64,000 nucleotides of DNA from positions 4,353,001 to 4,417,000 of the forward strand of contig NZ_JQLH01000001.1 in the NCBI RefSeq assembly GCF_000744105.1. Direction: 5' to 3'. Below are positions 35,534 through 45,835 of the stretch, piece by piece. How positions within the stretch are numbered: the first letter of the stretch is position 1; the number at the start of each line of letters is the position of its first letter. A model generated the notes under the pieces. The model had not been told where the DNA came from. It saw only the letters and a list, made by a program, of their open reading frames with translations, and made no database searches. This DNA is from Maribacter forsetii DSM 18668 (GTDB lineage: Bacteria > Bacteroidota > Bacteroidia > Flavobacteriales > Flavobacteriaceae). Position numbers and translations under genes: made by a program.

Positions 35534-38332
35534 TTAGAATCTGTAATTAAGTGTAAAGTTCCAAGTTCTACCAAAACCAAAGTATACACGGTTACCAGAA
35601 TTTATACCGTTATAGTTGTTTAATGGATCAGCATCAGGACTAACATTTGTTTCTGATTCTGAAATATAAGTCTCATCTAAAACATTGTTTATATTAAGTC
35701 TTAAACTAATCGACTTATCATCATCCTTACCTACTAACATTTTATAAGATACACCAGCATCAACTAAATCATAACCAGGTAATTCAAGAAGAAAACCATC
35801 ATTATCAGCAATTCCATCTAAATCGTTATCTTGAAAAGATAATACATCAAAATCTGCGTAAAGATTATCAGCTCTGTAATAACTAGCATCAAACTTTAAT
35901 CTTTCCACAGGCTCCAATTCTGCTCCAATTCTTGCTGTGAATTGAGCAGCATCACCTACTTTAACACCATCAAGAATCAACTCTGCAGTACCTAGTACAT
36001 TACGACCATCATCTAATACTGTACCAGTAGGGTTTCCTGTATATTCCCAGTTACCAACCGAAACCATACCATTAAACGATAATATAGGTGTAGCTTTTGC
36101 CATAAAATCAATTTCAAGACCTGTATGTAATTGTTCTATACCAGAATAGTTTGCTGTTCCTTGAAACAAAATATTTCCATCAATATCACTAACTGTTATA
36201 CCGTCGCTCAGGAATCTATCTTTCCAACTTGTTCTATATAGATTAACATTTGCACTAAAGGCAGAAGATCTATACCCATAACCTAATTCGAAACCTAAAA
36301 TTTTCTCATTCTCCAAATCTGGGTTAATATCATTAACAAAATTTAAGAAGACAGCATCAAACAACGGTTGTTTCACATAATAACCTGCGTTTGCAAAAAC
36401 ATTGTGCTTTTCGTTGATATTGTAATTAATACCAGTCTTTACATTACCTCCAGTTTGGTTTACCCAATCTGTTTTTTGTTCTGGATCAGAATCTAAATAA
36501 TTGAATAAATCTTCTCTTTGAAAACCTTGATTAGAAAAAGCCCCTTGTAAAAAGGCAGATATTTTATCCGCTTTATATTCCAATTGACCAAAAGCACCTA
36601 ACCAACGTACATAACCAATATTGTAATAGTCGATTTTCTCTTCGTCATCGATATTACTAAATACATTAAATGCATTACCTGCAGTTGGTGCATATGTTTC
36701 AGTTACCGTACGGAATGTATTGTTTATATTATCATTATCAACATAAGCATCAGCCCCAAGTAAATCTACTAATCTTCTATAGTGATAACCTTTATAGCTT
36801 CTAGCATCTACCCCAACATCAAAACTCCACTCACTATTTACTTCATTATGAAAGTTTAAAATAGTACCATACCAGTTATGAGAATTTACAGAAGATCTTT
36901 GAGAAATACCATTCTCACCTCCGTTAACGAAAGCACTATCATCTTCAAAACCAAAAGAACTGTTACCTCCATTTACATAAAGCCCTTGGTTAGACAACTG
37001 CCCGCCAGATGTATAAGTTTCTCTTTGTGTTCCAAAATCAGGTACACTTTGACCTCCATTGTAACTTACAATATCATCAAAACGAATAGTACCGTCAGCA
37101 GTTTGAAAAGTAGAAGAGAATGATTGGTTTCCATTAATTCTACCAATAGAACCAATAGAACCACCACGACCAAAGGAAGCATAAGCAATTGCTGAAAATT
37201 TGGATTTATCAGAAATAGCATAGTCCCAGTTTAAAGAAATTACAGGTTTGTGATAGAAATTGCCTCCGAATGTATCTTCCTTACCATTTCTAATTCCCCA
37301 ATCGCTATTATACTTAATGTTCGGATCCGTTCCATTACTTCCAAATTGTAAATAACTATTTAAACTTGGGGCAAAACTTCTTTGGTTGTGTTGTTGAGGC
37401 GCACCCGTTACAATAAATTGTAAGTCATGTTTTTCGTTAGGCTTATACCCTAAACCAATAAAATAATTAAAACCTTCAAACTCTGTACCATCTACATAAC
37501 CATCACCCGCAGTTCTACCTAATAATACAGATGCAGAAAGACCGTTGTCCATTAATCCTGTGTTGTAAGACACTACTGTTTTTAAATAATTTGCATTGCC
37601 CAAACTAGTTGAAACCGACCCACCTTCTCTTTGATCAGAAGTTTTAGTAACAACGTTAATAGTACCACCGACTGAAGATGTAGCCAATTTTGACGACCCA
37701 AGACCTCTCTGAACTTGAATAGCAGAAGTAACATCACTTAAACCAGCCCAATTACTCCAAAAAATAGCTCCGTTTTCCATGTCATTAACTGGCACACCAT
37801 TAACCATTACTGCAGAGTTGTTAGTATCAAAACCACGAATATTAATACGTGCATCTCCAAAACCACCACCTTGCTTAGTAACATAAATTGAAGGGGTAGA
37901 TTTTAATATTTCAGGAAATTCCTGAGACCCTAATTTTTCTTGTATTTCAGCAGCTCTAATAGTTGAAACAGCAACAGGCGTTTCTCTATCCTTAGCTATA
38001 TCAATAACTCCAGTTACAACAACACCTTCTAATTCCTCTGCATTAGGTTCCAATACTATTGAACCAATACTACCAGTTGAGGTGAAAGCTATTTGTTTTG
38101 AATTAAAACCGATGTAAGAAACTACTAAAGTTCCTGAGTCAGCACTTGCATTAATTGTAAAATTTCCATCAAAATCAGTTGATGTTCCATTTGTTGTTCC
38201 TTTTACTATTACCGTAGCACCTGGTAACGGACTATTTGAGTCGCCATCTAATACAGTACCAGTTATTGGTCCTTGTGAAAAAGCAGTTACGGTCATTAAA
38301 AATGCCGCTAATGCAAAATACATTTTTTTCAT
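35534..38332 (-). CDS. Large TonB-dependent receptor with carboxypeptidase-like domain
   Basis: A receptor of 932 residues from the ATG at 38332 (MKKMYFALAAFLM), followed by a signal peptide ending at TAFSQ. The carboxypeptidase-like domain covers about 20-100 (GTVLDGDSNSPLPGATVIV, STDFDGNF). The plug covers about 110-230, with INIRGFDTNNSAVMVNGVPV and VQRGLGSSKLATSSVGGTI. The barrel ends RTWNFTLNYRF. The frame extends upstream to a TTG at 38371, but the ATG with a clean signal peptide is preferred. There is no SusD neighbour. The ligand is unknown. It has its own terminator, and the gap to pgi on the other side is 172 bases. Confidence 0.93.
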   Translation of the reverse strand: MKKMYFALAAFLMTVTAFSQGPITGTVLDGDSNSPLPGATVIVKGTTNGTSTDFDGNFTINASADSGTLVVSYIGFNSKQIAFTSTGSIGSIVLEPNAEELEGVVVTGVIDIAKDRETPVAVSTIRAAEIQEKLGSQEFPEILKSTPSIYVTKQGGGFGDARINIRGFDTNNSAVMVNGVPVNDMENGAIFWSNWAGLSDVTSAIQVQRGLGSSKLATSSVGGTINVVTKTSDQREGGSVSTSLGNANYLKTVVSYNTGLMDNGLSASVLLGRTAGDGYVDGTEFEGFNYFIGLGYKPNEKHDLQFIVTGAPQQHNQRSFAPSLNSYLQFGSNGTDPNIKYNSDWGIRNGKEDTFGGNFYHKPVISLNWDYAISDKSKFSAIAYASFGRGGSIGSIGRINGNQSFSSTFQTADGTIRFDDIVSYNGGQSVPDFGTQRETYTSGGQLSNQGLYVNGGNSSFGFEDDSAFVNGGENGISQRSSVNSHNWYGTILNFHNEVNSEWSFDVGVDARSYKGYHYRRLVDLLGADAYVDNDNINNTFRTVTETYAPTAGNAFNVFSNIDDEEKIDYYNIGYVRWLGAFGQLEYKADKISAFLQGAFSNQGFQREDLFNYLDSDPEQKTDWVNQTGGNVKTGINYNINEKHNVFANAGYYVKQPLFDAVFLNFVNDINPDLENEKILGFELGYGYRSSAFSANVNLYRTSWKDRFLSDGITVSDIDGNILFQGTANYSGIEQLHTGLEIDFMAKATPILSFNGMVSVGNWEYTGNPTGTVLDDGRNVLGTAELILDGVKVGDAAQFTARIGAELEPVERLKFDASYYRADNLYADFDVLSFQDNDLDGIADNDGFLLELPGYDLVDAGVSYKMLVGKDDDKSISLRLNINNVLDETYISESETNVSPDADPLNNYNGINSGNRVYFGFGRTWNFTLNYRF

Positions 38333-38504
38333 TTTCTTCGAGTATTTGTTAGTTATTTTAACTTGCTGCAAAAGTCCTATATTTTAAAACCTCCAACGTT
38401 AAGACAACGTTAAATCAGCTCTTCAAAAATACCCAAAAAGTTTACATAATTTACTTGAAAATGAAATAGTTATCCTTTTAAAAGAATCTTTATCGTATTA
38501 AAAA

Positions 38505-40142
38505 TTATTTCTTAAAATATTGTAAAAGTCGCAATGTAGAACTGTCGTGATCAGAAATATCTGAATTTTTAATATCGTTAAGAATAGTACCGGCCAACTG
38601 TTTACCAAGTTCTACACCCCATTGGTCATAACTAAAGATATTCCAAACTATACCTTGTACAAATATTTTGTGCTCGTACAATGCAATCAATGAGCCAAGG
38701 CTTTTTGGCGCAAGTTTATCAATTAAAATAGTATTTGTAGGCTTATTACCCGCAAAAACCTTGAACGGCGCAAGCTTATCAATTTCCGCTTCAGATAAAT
38801 CTTTTTCTTTTAATTCTTTAACAACTTCTTCTTTGGTTTTACCATTCATTAAAGCCTCTGTTTGGGCAAAATAATTTGCCATCAACTTATCATGATGATC
38901 TTTATCTCCATGCAAGGAATGTTTAAAACCAATAAAATCTGTAGGTATCAACTTAGTACCTTGATGTATTAATTGAAAAAAAGCATGCTGAGAATTGGTA
39001 CCCGGTTCTCCCCAAATAATAGTACCTGTTTCATAACCAACTGTATTGCCAGCCCTATCTACGCTCTTACCATTACTCTCCATGATACCTTGTTGTAAAT
39101 AAGCAGAGAATCTACTTAAATACTGTGCATAAGGAATAATGGCTTCTGTTTCTGCACCATAAAAATTATTATACCAAACACTAACCAAAGCCATTATTAC
39201 AGGTATGTTCTCTGAAAAATCAGTTTCCTTAAAATGGACGTCCGTTTCATTGGCTCCTTCCAACAAAGCATCGAAATTTTCATAACCAACAGCCAAGGCA
39301 ATAGTTAAACCTACTGCGCTCCATAATGAGAATCTACCACCTACCCAATCCCACATTGGGAAAACGTTTGCAGCATCAATACCAAATTCAGCAATCTTCT
39401 CACTATTCGTAGATACTGCGGCAAAATGCTTTGCAATATCTTGCTGCGTTCCATGATTTAAAAACCACTTCTTAATAGTAGTGGCATTACTCAACGTTTC
39501 TTGAGTTGTAAAGGTTTTAGAAACTACCACAAACAGCGTTGTCTCAGGATCTAATGTCTTTAAAACTTCATGAACATGATCACCATCTACATTACTAACA
39601 AAATGAATAGATAAATGATTCTTAAAAAATTTTAAAGCTTCGGTCACCATTGCCGGTCCTAAATCTGAACCACCAATACCTATGTTAACTACATCTGTAA
39701 AGGCTTTACCCGTATATCCTTTTAAATCTCCGTTGATTACCGAATCCGTAAATTCTTTGATATGCTCTTTTACTTCATAGATTTCTGGCATTACATTTTC
39801 GCCATCAACCAAAACCACATCATCTTTTTTAGCACGTAATGCAGTATGAAGTACTGCTCTACCTTCCGTCTCGTTAATTAAATCTCCACCAAAATAATCT
39901 TTGATAGCACCTTTTAAATTTACCTCATCCGCTAACTTGAACAACATTTGCATGGTCTCTTCAGAGATTCTGTTCTTTGAATAATCAAACAAGAAATCAT
40001 TCCACTGTAGCGTAAACTTTTCAGCTCTTTTTGCATCCGAAGAAAACAAACTTCTTAAATGCTCACCTTTAGTTTCTTCATAATGTGCCGTTAGTTTATT
40101 CCAAATATCAGTTTGCTGTGGGTTTATTTTATTTAGTGCCAT
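38505..40142 (-). CDS. pgi: Glucose-6-phosphate isomerase
   Basis: Interconverts glucose-6-phosphate and fructose-6-phosphate in glycolysis and gluconeogenesis. Length 545 fits the long bacterial/eukaryotic form. Signatures include VNIGIGGSDLGPAM, VVSKTFTTQETLSNA, FPMWDWVGGRFSLWSAVGL, and the C-terminal QWGVELGKQLA motif with the catalytic region. It is the last gene of a four-gene run, its start overlapping the M23 peptidase gene by 14 bases. The link with the peptidase looks positional rather than metabolic. Confidence 0.97.
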   Translation of the reverse strand: MALNKINPQQTDIWNKLTAHYEETKGEHLRSLFSSDAKRAEKFTLQWNDFLFDYSKNRISEETMQMLFKLADEVNLKGAIKDYFGGDLINETEGRAVLHTALRAKKDDVVLVDGENVMPEIYEVKEHIKEFTDSVINGDLKGYTGKAFTDVVNIGIGGSDLGPAMVTEALKFFKNHLSIHFVSNVDGDHVHEVLKTLDPETTLFVVVSKTFTTQETLSNATTIKKWFLNHGTQQDIAKHFAAVSTNSEKIAEFGIDAANVFPMWDWVGGRFSLWSAVGLTIALAVGYENFDALLEGANETDVHFKETDFSENIPVIMALVSVWYNNFYGAETEAIIPYAQYLSRFSAYLQQGIMESNGKSVDRAGNTVGYETGTIIWGEPGTNSQHAFFQLIHQGTKLIPTDFIGFKHSLHGDKDHHDKLMANYFAQTEALMNGKTKEEVVKELKEKDLSEAEIDKLAPFKVFAGNKPTNTILIDKLAPKSLGSLIALYEHKIFVQGIVWNIFSYDQWGVELGKQLAGTILNDIKNSDISDHDSSTLRLLQYFKK

Positions 40143-41427
40143 TTTCTTGATTAAGTGTTAGTAAATCCTCGTCTTCTTCTTCAATTAAAACTTTTGGATA
40201 TATAATACAATCCAACTGTTCTTTATATGTTGAAATATATGCGAAATATTCTTCTTTTAACGAATCATGCAAAGGTTCTGCTTGTGGTAATTCTTCTTTT
40301 AAAGGATCAACCTGCCTACCATTTTTCCAGAAACGATAACATACATGTGGTCCTCCTGTATTTCCCGTCATACCGATCCAACCAATTACGTCTCCTTGAC
40401 GCACAAATTCTCCCTTTTTAACTTTTTGGGCTTTCATATGAAGATACTGGGTAGAATACGTTCCGTTATGTCTAATCTTTACATATTTACCGTTACCACC
40501 TCTTCTTGTTGATTCTACGACAGTACCATCTGCAGTGGCCATAATTGGTGTTCCTATAGGTGCGGCATAATCCGTACCCTTATGTGGGCGCAATTTGTAA
40601 CCATAATACTTAATTCTTCTTTTAAGATTATATCTAGATGATAACCTACCGTACTCTACCGGCATTCTTAAAAAAGTTCTCCTTAGGTTGTTTGCATTTT
40701 CATCGAAATAATCAACCAAACTTCTTAACGAATCGTTTTCATAAGCAAAAGCATAAATAGGTTTACCATTATGCTCAAAATATGCGGCTTCAATTGGCTC
40801 TGCACCGGCATACACCGTATCGTTTATAAATCTCTCATTATAGACAATCTTGAACTTATCGTTCTTTTGCAATCTAGAAAAATCAATAGTCCAAGCATAT
40901 ACGTTTGCTAAATTGTGCGTAACATTATAATCTACGCCTTGATCTAATATGGCTTCAGACAAACTAGATTCTATAACCCCGGAAACCTCTCTTTGAACAA
41001 ACTTAACCTTGTTTTTATTTTTATACACCTTTACACTATCTCGTAAATCTACTACCGTATAATTTATTGGATCGTTCTCATAAATAAATACCTGAGCTTG
41101 CGCCGTAGTATCTCTAGACTGTAAAATTGTATATGGCTTACCTACGCGAATTTTACGTACATCAAAACTATCTCTAAAATTCTCTGAAACCTCCAGTACT
41201 TTTGGATAAGCTACTTTGTTATCCTGCATTAACTCACCAAAGCTATCTCCATACCTAACAGTATCAAATTTAACATTGAATTCATCTAAATTGAAACCAA
41301 ATCTCTCATTGACCTCTGGTACTTCTATGACCTTTACATCTTGAGCTATATCTTTCTTCTCATTATCGGCGTCTTTGCATGATGCAATTACTGTTAATGC
41401 CAATAATACCCCCCAATACTTCTGCAT
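40129..41427 (-). CDS. M23-family peptidase lipoprotein (LytM-type)
   Basis: A 432-residue envelope protein with a signal sequence ending near Cys17 (TVIASC), so probably a lipoprotein. A long N-terminal part precedes the M23 domain (about 285-390). Metal site: RPHKGTDYAAP gives the first His and Asp. The second motif reads GGPHVCYRFW, so the usual HxH is HxC. YLHM supplies the middle His. It probably trims peptidoglycan cross-bridges, or binds them if inactive. It begins with a one-base overlap on the tryptophan dioxygenase stop and overlaps pgi by 14 bases. Confidence 0.88.
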   Translation of the reverse strand: MQKYWGVLLALTVIASCKDADNEKKDIAQDVKVIEVPEVNERFGFNLDEFNVKFDTVRYGDSFGELMQDNKVAYPKVLEVSENFRDSFDVRKIRVGKPYTILQSRDTTAQAQVFIYENDPINYTVVDLRDSVKVYKNKNKVKFVQREVSGVIESSLSEAILDQGVDYNVTHNLANVYAWTIDFSRLQKNDKFKIVYNERFINDTVYAGAEPIEAAYFEHNGKPIYAFAYENDSLRSLVDYFDENANNLRRTFLRMPVEYGRLSSRYNLKRRIKYYGYKLRPHKGTDYAAPIGTPIMATADGTVVESTRRGGNGKYVKIRHNGTYSTQYLHMKAQKVKKGEFVRQGDVIGWIGMTGNTGGPHVCYRFWKNGRQVDPLKEELPQAEPLHDSLKEEYFAYISTYKEQLDCIIYPKVLIEEEDEDLLTLNQENGTK

Positions 41428-42398
41428 TATTCTACTCTTGATTTATCTGGGTTCAGCATATGGTCTACCCATTGTTTACCCCAATTATTTAATTCTTGTT
41501 CTGTATATAATCCTGGAAAAAAAACGATTTTTTGAAAACTAGGCGGCAAATACTCTTTCCAATTGGTACCACCCGTTGCATCAATATCCCCTGTGTCTTT
41601 TCTTAAATATCTATGAGCCGATCCCATGTGCATTAACTGCCAATTTATATTGGCATTTACATCCAATGTCTTTAACCCTTCCACCAGAGCTTTGTCCTCT
41701 CTCTGTTCTTTGGGTAAACTTAAGTATTTATGATATATTGTGGAATTCTCTACCTGTTTTGCTATTCTTATTAGTCTAGGCGTATAACGATACTCAAACT
41801 GTTTTAAGGTCAAGGTTTTTTCTCCAGTTTCTATATCCGTAGCCCCTTTTTTCCAATAGATATGTTCATATAATTCTTCTATAGTAGTTTCTGATGAAAA
41901 TTGAGCTCTTTCTGAAACATGAACCAAATTTTCTAAAGGTGTAGCATACAGCTCAATCATTCTAAATTGTGCAGATTGAAAACCACTTGCAGGCAACAAT
42001 GCCATACGATACTGTAAAAACTGCTCACGCTCCATACCTTTTATCATTACACTGAATGAAGATATTAGAACTTTATAATAGCTATTGACCCTTCTAACTT
42101 TTTCAACAAAAAAATCTAAGTTGTCGCTTTTATCATCTACCAATTGTTTTTGCTCATGCAAAATCAACTTAAAATAAAGCTCGGTAATTTGATGATACAT
42201 GATGAAAATCTCTTCATCTGGAAAATGCGTTCTTGGTACTTGTAGACTTAATAATGTATCTAGATGAATATAGTCCCAATAAGTAAGATAACGTTGGTGC
42301 AACAGCCCATCTAAATAAGAGCTAAGATCTTGCCCTGAATCTTTGTACTTTTCTTCTAATTTAGAGATTTGGGATTTGATCTTCTCTTTATCTTCCAT
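41427..42398 (-). CDS. kynA: Tryptophan 2,3-dioxygenase
   Basis: Haem enzyme that opens the indole ring of tryptophan to N-formylkynurenine, the first step of the kynurenine route. The 323-residue protein has the family order HLDTLLSLQ, FIMYHQITELYFKLILHE, FLQYRMALLPASGFQSAQFR and MHMGSAHRYLRKDTG, the last with the haem-binding His. No other kynurenine gene is in view. It sits 7 bases after the DUF3108 gene and overlaps the peptidase gene by one base. Confidence 0.95.
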   Translation of the reverse strand: MEDKEKIKSQISKLEEKYKDSGQDLSSYLDGLLHQRYLTYWDYIHLDTLLSLQVPRTHFPDEEIFIMYHQITELYFKLILHEQKQLVDDKSDNLDFFVEKVRRVNSYYKVLISSFSVMIKGMEREQFLQYRMALLPASGFQSAQFRMIELYATPLENLVHVSERAQFSSETTIEELYEHIYWKKGATDIETGEKTLTLKQFEYRYTPRLIRIAKQVENSTIYHKYLSLPKEQREDKALVEGLKTLDVNANINWQLMHMGSAHRYLRKDTGDIDATGGTNWKEYLPPSFQKIVFFPGLYTEQELNNWGKQWVDHMLNPDKSRVE

Positions 42399-42405
42399 TT
42401 AGGGT

Positions 42406-43185
42406 CTAGTCCATTATAATTTTAAACTGATGCTTAAGACCATTATACCCATCAATATCTGCTTTTATAGCACCTACGGCTAAATCTGCTTTAATTCTTA
42501 TAGGAATTCGATTATCATCGTTTGAAACCCATAACGATAAACTTTCTTGCTCTTTAAATACACGCCCAGATTGAACTAGAGGTCTAAATTTTAAGCATTC
42601 TACTTTACCATATTTTGTATTTAAAACCTCTAAACCTAAATACTTAAGTTTAAAGTTAAATATACCATCATCGTCATAAAGCATTTTCAGGGTAATCGCT
42701 TTTCCTACCTCAAGGTCTTCTGTTTTATAGTTATTCCTTAAAAAATAAAAAGCGGATATTAAATCCTGTATATTGTTCTCTAATGTAAAATTAAGCTTTT
42801 TCTTGTTTTTCTTATCATTAAGTTCTGCATTAGACGCATTATGGTCAAAGTTTATCTCTACATCTTTGGTATAACCACCTTCATTAATTTTACGAACAAA
42901 CTTATATGGCTTACCATCTTTCTTATCAAAATAACTTTCATAAGTATCATCTACTTTAAAAAACCAACTAGCTACACCAGTAGTTTCCCCATGCCCAACA
43001 ACATGATATACAGGTTTATCATCTAGTGTGGTTGAATTTACCTGCAGGGTCGCAAAACTTGCGTTTAAGAATCCATAATGCATTCTAAACTTTAACCATT
43101 CCCCTGTCTTAAAGGCAGAATGAGAACTTTGACCTTGGACACCAAAATATGTTAAGATAAGGGTAAGTAAGAATATTTTTTTCAT
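42406..43185 (-). CDS. DUF3108-type exported protein
   Basis: A 259-residue exported protein with signal peptide MKKIFLLTLILTYFGVQGQ. It contains the hallmark start KTGEWLKFRMHYGFLNA of the DUF3108 family and a YTKDVEINFDH middle segment, and it is beta-rich overall. The family is periplasmic and of unknown function. It is the first gene of the run leading to kynA, the M23 peptidase and pgi; the upstream gap of 358 bases has a terminator and a possible structured RNA. Confidence 0.8.
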   Translation of the reverse strand: MKKIFLLTLILTYFGVQGQSSHSAFKTGEWLKFRMHYGFLNASFATLQVNSTTLDDKPVYHVVGHGETTGVASWFFKVDDTYESYFDKKDGKPYKFVRKINEGGYTKDVEINFDHNASNAELNDKKNKKKLNFTLENNIQDLISAFYFLRNNYKTEDLEVGKAITLKMLYDDDGIFNFKLKYLGLEVLNTKYGKVECLKFRPLVQSGRVFKEQESLSLWVSNDDNRIPIRIKADLAVGAIKADIDGYNGLKHQFKIIMD

Positions 43186-43282
43186 AGTCCTTAGTTTAAT
43201 GTAAAAATAGTAATAGATAGTTATCGATTACTTTCATTACAATATCTTAAACAAAATTTATTCCAAAGTATTGTTGTATAAA

Positions 43283-43310
43283 AAAAGCCCAGCTTAAAAA
43301 CTGGGCTTTT
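43283..43310 (-). terminator. Rho-independent terminator between the patatin gene and the DUF3108 operon
   Basis: Perfect 10-base stem AAAAGCCCAG with CTGGGCTTTT and an 8-base loop; on the minus strand TTTT continues the run. It lies 234 bases past the patatin stop, which is far for that gene, so it may end a separate small transcript. Confidence 0.8.
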
Positions 43311-43396
43311 CCTAAATAACCAACCAAACTTTAAATTATGAAAAACCACTACTTAAAGTTGTAAGGGAACCACCCCTTAGCTGATGTAAATTTAAG
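43283..43396 (-). ncRNA. Candidate small structured RNA
   Basis: Two nested stems (TAAGGG/CCCTTA at 43362-43379 inside CTTAAA/TTTAAG at 43352-43396) lie 40 bases before a strong terminator on the minus strand, with no gene between them. This is the layout of a small RNA or of a 3'-UTR element of the patatin message. The stems are short and no known family was recognised. The 5' end is not determined. Confidence 0.3.
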
Positions 43397-43543
43397 GCAC
43401 ATTATTCTACCCACAGTACGGTTTAACTTACTTTAATGATAACCTTAACAGTTATTCACACTTAGAATTAATAATTGGGAAATTATTAAGAAATCAAGGA
43501 AGATAATAGTCTTTTTTAAAAACTTATCTCAAGTAAGACAACA

Positions 43544-45835
43544 TTAGAACCAATAGCCTATACTTACAAAAAATTGAGACTTATCTATTTCTGGTGTCCA
43601 AGAATACATAAGGTTTATAGGACCCAAAAACGACTCCCAACCGCACCCTATTCCATAGCCTGAATATGTTGGCGCTTTAAACCAGTCTCCTGTTCTAAAA
43701 AGATCATCATCCACATTAGCAAAATTTGCACTAAACAGTAAATGGTTTTTTTTAAAAATTTCATAATCCAATCTAGCATAGGCTTTTACAAAACTATTAC
43801 CCGGTAAACTAATAAAATCATACCCTACAAATGGCACAAAATTGTTAATAAAGTCCGTACCATAACCTCCAAGAAGAAAATCGAACGATGTTACATTTGA
43901 TGTCCCTAATTTAAATCCTCCTTCTGTTTCTACATTTATAGATAACTTATTGATTATTGGCACCGCCATACCCAACCGAGCCTTTGAAACAGAAAAATCT
44001 TTAAAATTGTCATTGAAGTCAGATGACAGAATATAGTAATGCATGTCTCCATTAAAATATAAGCCTCTAGAAGGGAAATATTTATCATCGTAGGTATCTA
44101 ATTTTAGTGAAGCATACGTACTTATAAAGTTACTTCTCTCAAAATATGTTCTACCATTGCTAGATGTAGTGCCTGGCGTAATAACACCTGGAGTGTCACC
44201 AAATGTTCTTGTACTATATTGTAAATGCTTAAACTCAGCCCCAACGGTAAATGCAAACTCTTCCTTTACTACCGTCTGTATATAAAGTTGATGCGTAAAG
44301 TCAGATACATTTAAATTAATCCTATTAAGTGCTGTTCCTGTACCTACTTCAAAATTTCCTTCTATTAAATCAAAATCAATCTCTTGCTCAAAATCATTGA
44401 ATCTAGAATTGATCCCAAAACTCCAATAGGTACCTTTATCAACATAATACTCAAAATTATACCTTAAGTTATCACCTAATATAAAATCAAAAGAGGCTAC
44501 ATCATCTTTTGACAATATTCTCTTTTTTGTAATATTTATAAGCGCTGCACTTTTATATAAATCATCAAAATGAGCGCCTAATCGCAAAAAAGATGTGTTT
44601 TTAGTTTCATTAAGCGGTAAAATTAAGTCTTCACCTCCATTCATGTTATTTAACAACTTGTACTTGATTGTCCTAAAATTACCTGTAGCAGATAAATTAC
44701 TGATACCTTGCTGTAGCTTCTTAAAATTAATAGGTTCGTCAAGACTAAACCTCAACTTACCTTTTACATACCCCCTAGTATGATCGGTATTACCATCTAT
44801 TAACAACCTATTAACAGTCAACTGCTCATCTGCTTCTATTACGGATATTGTATTTTCATTTTTTCTATAACCCGTTGTCAATTCTTTAAGTTCCTCTATT
44901 TTTAAATTTGCAGCATCTTCGCCCGTTTTAACAATCTCTCCCAGTCTATTGAAATCTATTACTGAATATTCTTCAATATTCGGTTTTATATAGATATCTG
45001 TCTTTTTAGACTTTACTTCCATATCAGCAACGGTTCTATAATTATTAATCTGCAACAAAATTTCTGTCGCAGACAACAACGCATCGCGATCAGACAAATC
45101 GTGCTGAACATCTACACCAATAATTATATCAGCTCCCATTGCCCTAACTTCATCTATTGGGTAATTATTGACCACCCCGCCATCAATTAATACTTTATCG
45201 TTAATTACCGTAGGCTCAAAAAGGGACGGCAAGGTTCCGCTTGCCAAAATAGCTTCTGGCAAGTAGCCTGAATCTAAAATCACTTGTTTACCTGTTTCAA
45301 TATCAGTCGCAATACACACAAACGGCGTTGGCAGCGCATTAAAATCATCAATATCCTTAACATGATACAACAGTCTTACAAATTCATTATATATATTTTG
45401 ACCTCCAGAAATTGCAGGAGGCACTGTCACCTTAAAATTCTTGAATGGCAATGTCAATGCATAACGCTCAGAATCTTCTTTTTCATAAAAAGTTTTGGCA
45501 CTTCTGGGTAAATTGTCCTGAATCAATGACCCTATATTAGTTGCTTTGAACAAAGAATCCAATTCATTGGCCGTGTAACCAGCCGCATACATTGCCCCAA
45601 CTATAGCCCCCATACTTGAACCACCAATATAATCTATCTCAACACCAGCCTCTTCAATAACTTTTAACGCACCTATATGCGCCATTCCTTTTGCACCACC
45701 ACCGCTTAATACTAAGCCAATTTTAGGTTTTTTCTGTTCCTCTTTATTTTGAGCAACCAAAGAACCGGCACTTAATAAGAGTACCGAAAATACCATTGGT
45801 ATTTTACTAAAATTATTCTTTACGAAAAGATTCAT
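43544..45835 (-). CDS. Patatin-like phospholipase with outer-membrane BamA-type barrel
   Basis: A 763-residue protein. A signal peptide ends in SLVAQ. A patatin domain at about 35-230 has the oxyanion loop SGGGAKGMAHIGAL, the nucleophile GGSSMG and the catalytic Asp in DGGVVNNYP. One POTRA-like segment follows (VNRLLIDGNTDHTRGYVKGKLRF), then a C-terminal 16-strand-type surface-antigen barrel ending FFVSIGYWF. This is the type V-d autotransporter-like layout (as in PlpD/FplA). The start is ATG 45835; an upstream codon at 45859 lies deeper in uvrC. The gene overlaps uvrC by 23 bases, so it is expressed with it. Confidence 0.92.
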   Translation of the reverse strand: MNLFVKNNFSKIPMVFSVLLLSAGSLVAQNKEEQKKPKIGLVLSGGGAKGMAHIGALKVIEEAGVEIDYIGGSSMGAIVGAMYAAGYTANELDSLFKATNIGSLIQDNLPRSAKTFYEKEDSERYALTLPFKNFKVTVPPAISGGQNIYNEFVRLLYHVKDIDDFNALPTPFVCIATDIETGKQVILDSGYLPEAILASGTLPSLFEPTVINDKVLIDGGVVNNYPIDEVRAMGADIIIGVDVQHDLSDRDALLSATEILLQINNYRTVADMEVKSKKTDIYIKPNIEEYSVIDFNRLGEIVKTGEDAANLKIEELKELTTGYRKNENTISVIEADEQLTVNRLLIDGNTDHTRGYVKGKLRFSLDEPINFKKLQQGISNLSATGNFRTIKYKLLNNMNGGEDLILPLNETKNTSFLRLGAHFDDLYKSAALINITKKRILSKDDVASFDFILGDNLRYNFEYYVDKGTYWSFGINSRFNDFEQEIDFDLIEGNFEVGTGTALNRINLNVSDFTHQLYIQTVVKEEFAFTVGAEFKHLQYSTRTFGDTPGVITPGTTSSNGRTYFERSNFISTYASLKLDTYDDKYFPSRGLYFNGDMHYYILSSDFNDNFKDFSVSKARLGMAVPIINKLSINVETEGGFKLGTSNVTSFDFLLGGYGTDFINNFVPFVGYDFISLPGNSFVKAYARLDYEIFKKNHLLFSANFANVDDDLFRTGDWFKAPTYSGYGIGCGWESFLGPINLMYSWTPEIDKSQFFVSIGYWF

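Larger units (their letters stand above)
43186..43543. other. Non-coding gap upstream of the DUF3108 operon
   Basis: 358 bases with no substantial open frame. It contains a terminator hairpin (43283-43310), a nested hairpin (43352-43396) and AT-rich sequence that should hold the operon promoter. The only ATG-led frame near the hairpins is eight codons long (43338-43364, plus strand). Confidence 0.6.

Noticed and set aside
43338..43364. Eight-codon frame on the plus strand in the 43.3 kb gap
   Set aside because: Too short and facing against the surrounding genes; better explained by the hairpin region.
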